From assembly GCA_020746105.1 (NCBI GenBank), contig CM036632.1:992001-1056000 (forward strand): a stretch of DNA of 64,000 nt. Reading direction: 5' to 3'. The notes under the pieces are model-generated. The model had not been told where the DNA came from, did no database searches, and was given only the letters and a program-made list of their open reading frames with translations. Source of the DNA: Trogon surrucura (Eukaryota > Chordata > Aves > Trogoniformes > Trogonidae). The translations under genes were made by a program, and so were the position numbers. Positions 62,301 to 64,000 of this stretch are shown one piece after another; position 1 is the first letter of the stretch; every line of letters begins with the position of its first letter.

Positions 62301-64000
62301 GAAAACCTACTTAAAGCGAGCACAGCAGTAGGCGACAGCTCAGAAACGAGACAGCCACGTGCCTCTGCCAAATTTCCAGCCATCGCCACTGGGAACAGTC
62401 GGGAAAGTGGAAGTTGCGTTGAAGTTGCATTCAGTGAAGGGAGAGCTAAGCACTACAAATAAAGCTTACTGCAAGCCTTGTAGAGCTGAAGAACCCCTTA
62501 AACAAAAGCTACCCTTGGTGTTTTCTCTTTTTACATAAATATGACTTATTTTCCCAGTTCCACTGCAGCTGCAGCACAGTGAGTGGGGAACGAGCCCCAA
62601 GGCCAAAGTGCTTCTTGCCCCCGCAAGCAGGACCCTGCACCGCCACCACGATGCCCCGACCTGCTCCGGGGGCAGAAGCAGCGGTGCCAGCCCCGGTACA
62701 CCAAGTTCTTCTGCAGGAGAACCGCTCTCCCTCCCCAGGTAGCTGTGATTTCCAAGCAGATGGCAGGCGGTAGCGACTTATAAGCTTGTGCTCAACTTTC
62801 CAACCTGGAAGCGCTCTGCACAGAGACACAGCGTGCCTTCCCTCGCAGGGCACCGACCGCACGATGATGCTGCCGCTGTGACGAGGATCACGCCCACGGT
62901 GATCCTCGCTAACGGGAGCGCTCTCTCCCAGGGACCTCAGAACCTCACAGGAGGGGATGTATGCAAAAAACACACACAAAAAAAGAAATCATTGATTTCA
63001 GGAAGATATCTGGAGTAAGGATTAGGTCTTTAAGTCTGAAAATTCCCATTGCAATACAGTAAAGTAGTTTTTATGTCTGTAACACCAGAATAACCTGGGA
63101 CACATTTTCTGAAGGCAGAAAGTTATGTTCTAGCCTGGAGATGTCACTCAGCACAGTGTGCTACTGGCAGCCTCCTAAAGGCACCAGCTCCAAGACCCAC
63201 AGCACAGGTCTACACTGTGTAATACCCAGCAGTTGCTGGAGGGTCTCCCTGTTTGAGCCAACTGCTCTGCGTTACCAACTCTGAGACCACCTTCATGGGT
63301 CCCACACGCTGTCCTCGCACTGAAGACTGATTTAATACGAGCTAGAAACACTTAAGGATAAAGCCTGAAGCAAGTCAGGTGCACATTCACAGGTTTGCAC
63401 AACAGTTCTTAATGGCTGGAAAAGAGACCTGAAAAGGCTCAAGTGAGCCAGTAATGAACGCTGTGGGTAGAATGGAGCAAAGCACTAGAAATGACACAGG
63501 AAGGAAGAAAAACCCTGCCCACCCAGCCGATGATGCCCACCAGCCTTTTCCAGCACACTTTGAATTTCAGGGGCACTGTGTTTGCACAAACACGCCTGAC
63601 GTGAGGCTGCCTGCACCGCAAGAAAAGCCGGAGAATTAACAGCTGGGTAGATCCAGGAAGACACACGGTAAGAGCTACAAGCTGCACAGAAACTCCTCTG
63701 AGTAACACGACTTCACTGCCCATGTGTGAAACCTCAGGTACCAAGGGAAGCTGTGACCTTGAATAACACCACGAGGACACGTTTTAGCCTCCGCAGCTGC
63801 TCTCCTCTCCTCACCAACACCAGCCCAGGCCCTTCGGTGGGGGTTTGGGAGGCAGCAGGAAGATCCTTTTGGTATTTTAAGGCTAAAATCGTTAAGGATG
63901 AGCAGCAGCACCGTTCAGATGGGGCTAGACTCACAGAGACGCTCCTGGGAGCACCCAGAACAAAGCCCTCCTGCCGGCAGCCGCAGGGTGGGCAGAGCTG

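Larger units (their letters stand above)
18534..64000 (-). other. PRKCB: PRKCB intron 2 (partial, at least 45.5 kb)
   Basis: Everything to the right of exon 3 appears to be intron 2. I searched the minus strand for the 32-bp exon 2 (coding for GFGKQGFQCQ) by looking for CACTGGAA-, CACTGAAA- and CATTGGAA-type plus-strand matches. None had the expected context, so that exon is probably beyond the right edge. A very long intron 2 is usual for this gene in vertebrates, from memory. The stretch holds CR1 fragments, one tRNA/CR1 composite, minisatellites, homopolymer runs, CpG-rich patches and AT-rich islands, each listed separately. Between these the sequence is GC-rich and unique with no gene I can support. 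The many open frames of 60-320 codons are short, mutually overlapping and Ser/Pro/Arg-rich. Confidence 0.8.

Overview
The window looks like part of a bird nuclear genome. It contains several decayed CR1 LINE copies with the avian (ATTCTGTG)n 3' end, one tRNA-headed SINE-like insertion with a CR1-type tail, and three small spliced exons separated by long non-coding introns. There is no bacterial-style gene packing. Long open frames elsewhere are Ser/Pro/Arg-rich, lack homology I recognise, and overlap one another in several frames, as expected of random GC-rich vertebrate intron.

The only gene I can support is PRKCB, the classical protein kinase C beta, transcribed right to left (minus strand). 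Three consecutive coding exons are present: 18451-18533 (83 bp), 7745-7856 (112 bp) and 6416-6544 (129 bp). Each has AG/GT splice borders. The reading phases join without a frameshift. The lengths match what I remember for exons 3, 4 and 5 of vertebrate classical PKC genes. Together they encode the second half of the C1A zinc finger, the C1A-C1B linker, the complete C1B zinc finger, and the start of the C2 domain. All zinc ligands of C1B are present. I could not find exon 2 (32 bp, expected at higher coordinates) or exon 6 (first main C2 exon, expected at lower coordinates), so both probably lie outside the window.

Layout: 1-6415 is the 5' part (in gene orientation) of intron 5, with a CR1 fragment and a G-quadruplex-prone patch. 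Intron 4 is short (1.2 kb) and holds an AT-rich tract and a 24-bp minisatellite. Intron 3 is about 10.6 kb, with two CR1 pieces, an AT/AC microsatellite and AT-rich islands. From 18534 to the right edge is intron 2, at least 45.5 kb. It holds six further CR1 pieces, the tRNA/CR1 composite, a perfect 31-bp x 4 minisatellite, two CpG-rich patches and several AT-rich islands that could be conserved regulatory elements. I found no convincing second gene, CRISPR array, complete transposon or novel coding system. The more interesting signals are the tRNA/CR1 composite facing a CR1 tail-to-tail, the intronic CpG-rich patch near 34.4-34.65 kb, and the AT-rich islands with palindromic or octamer motifs.
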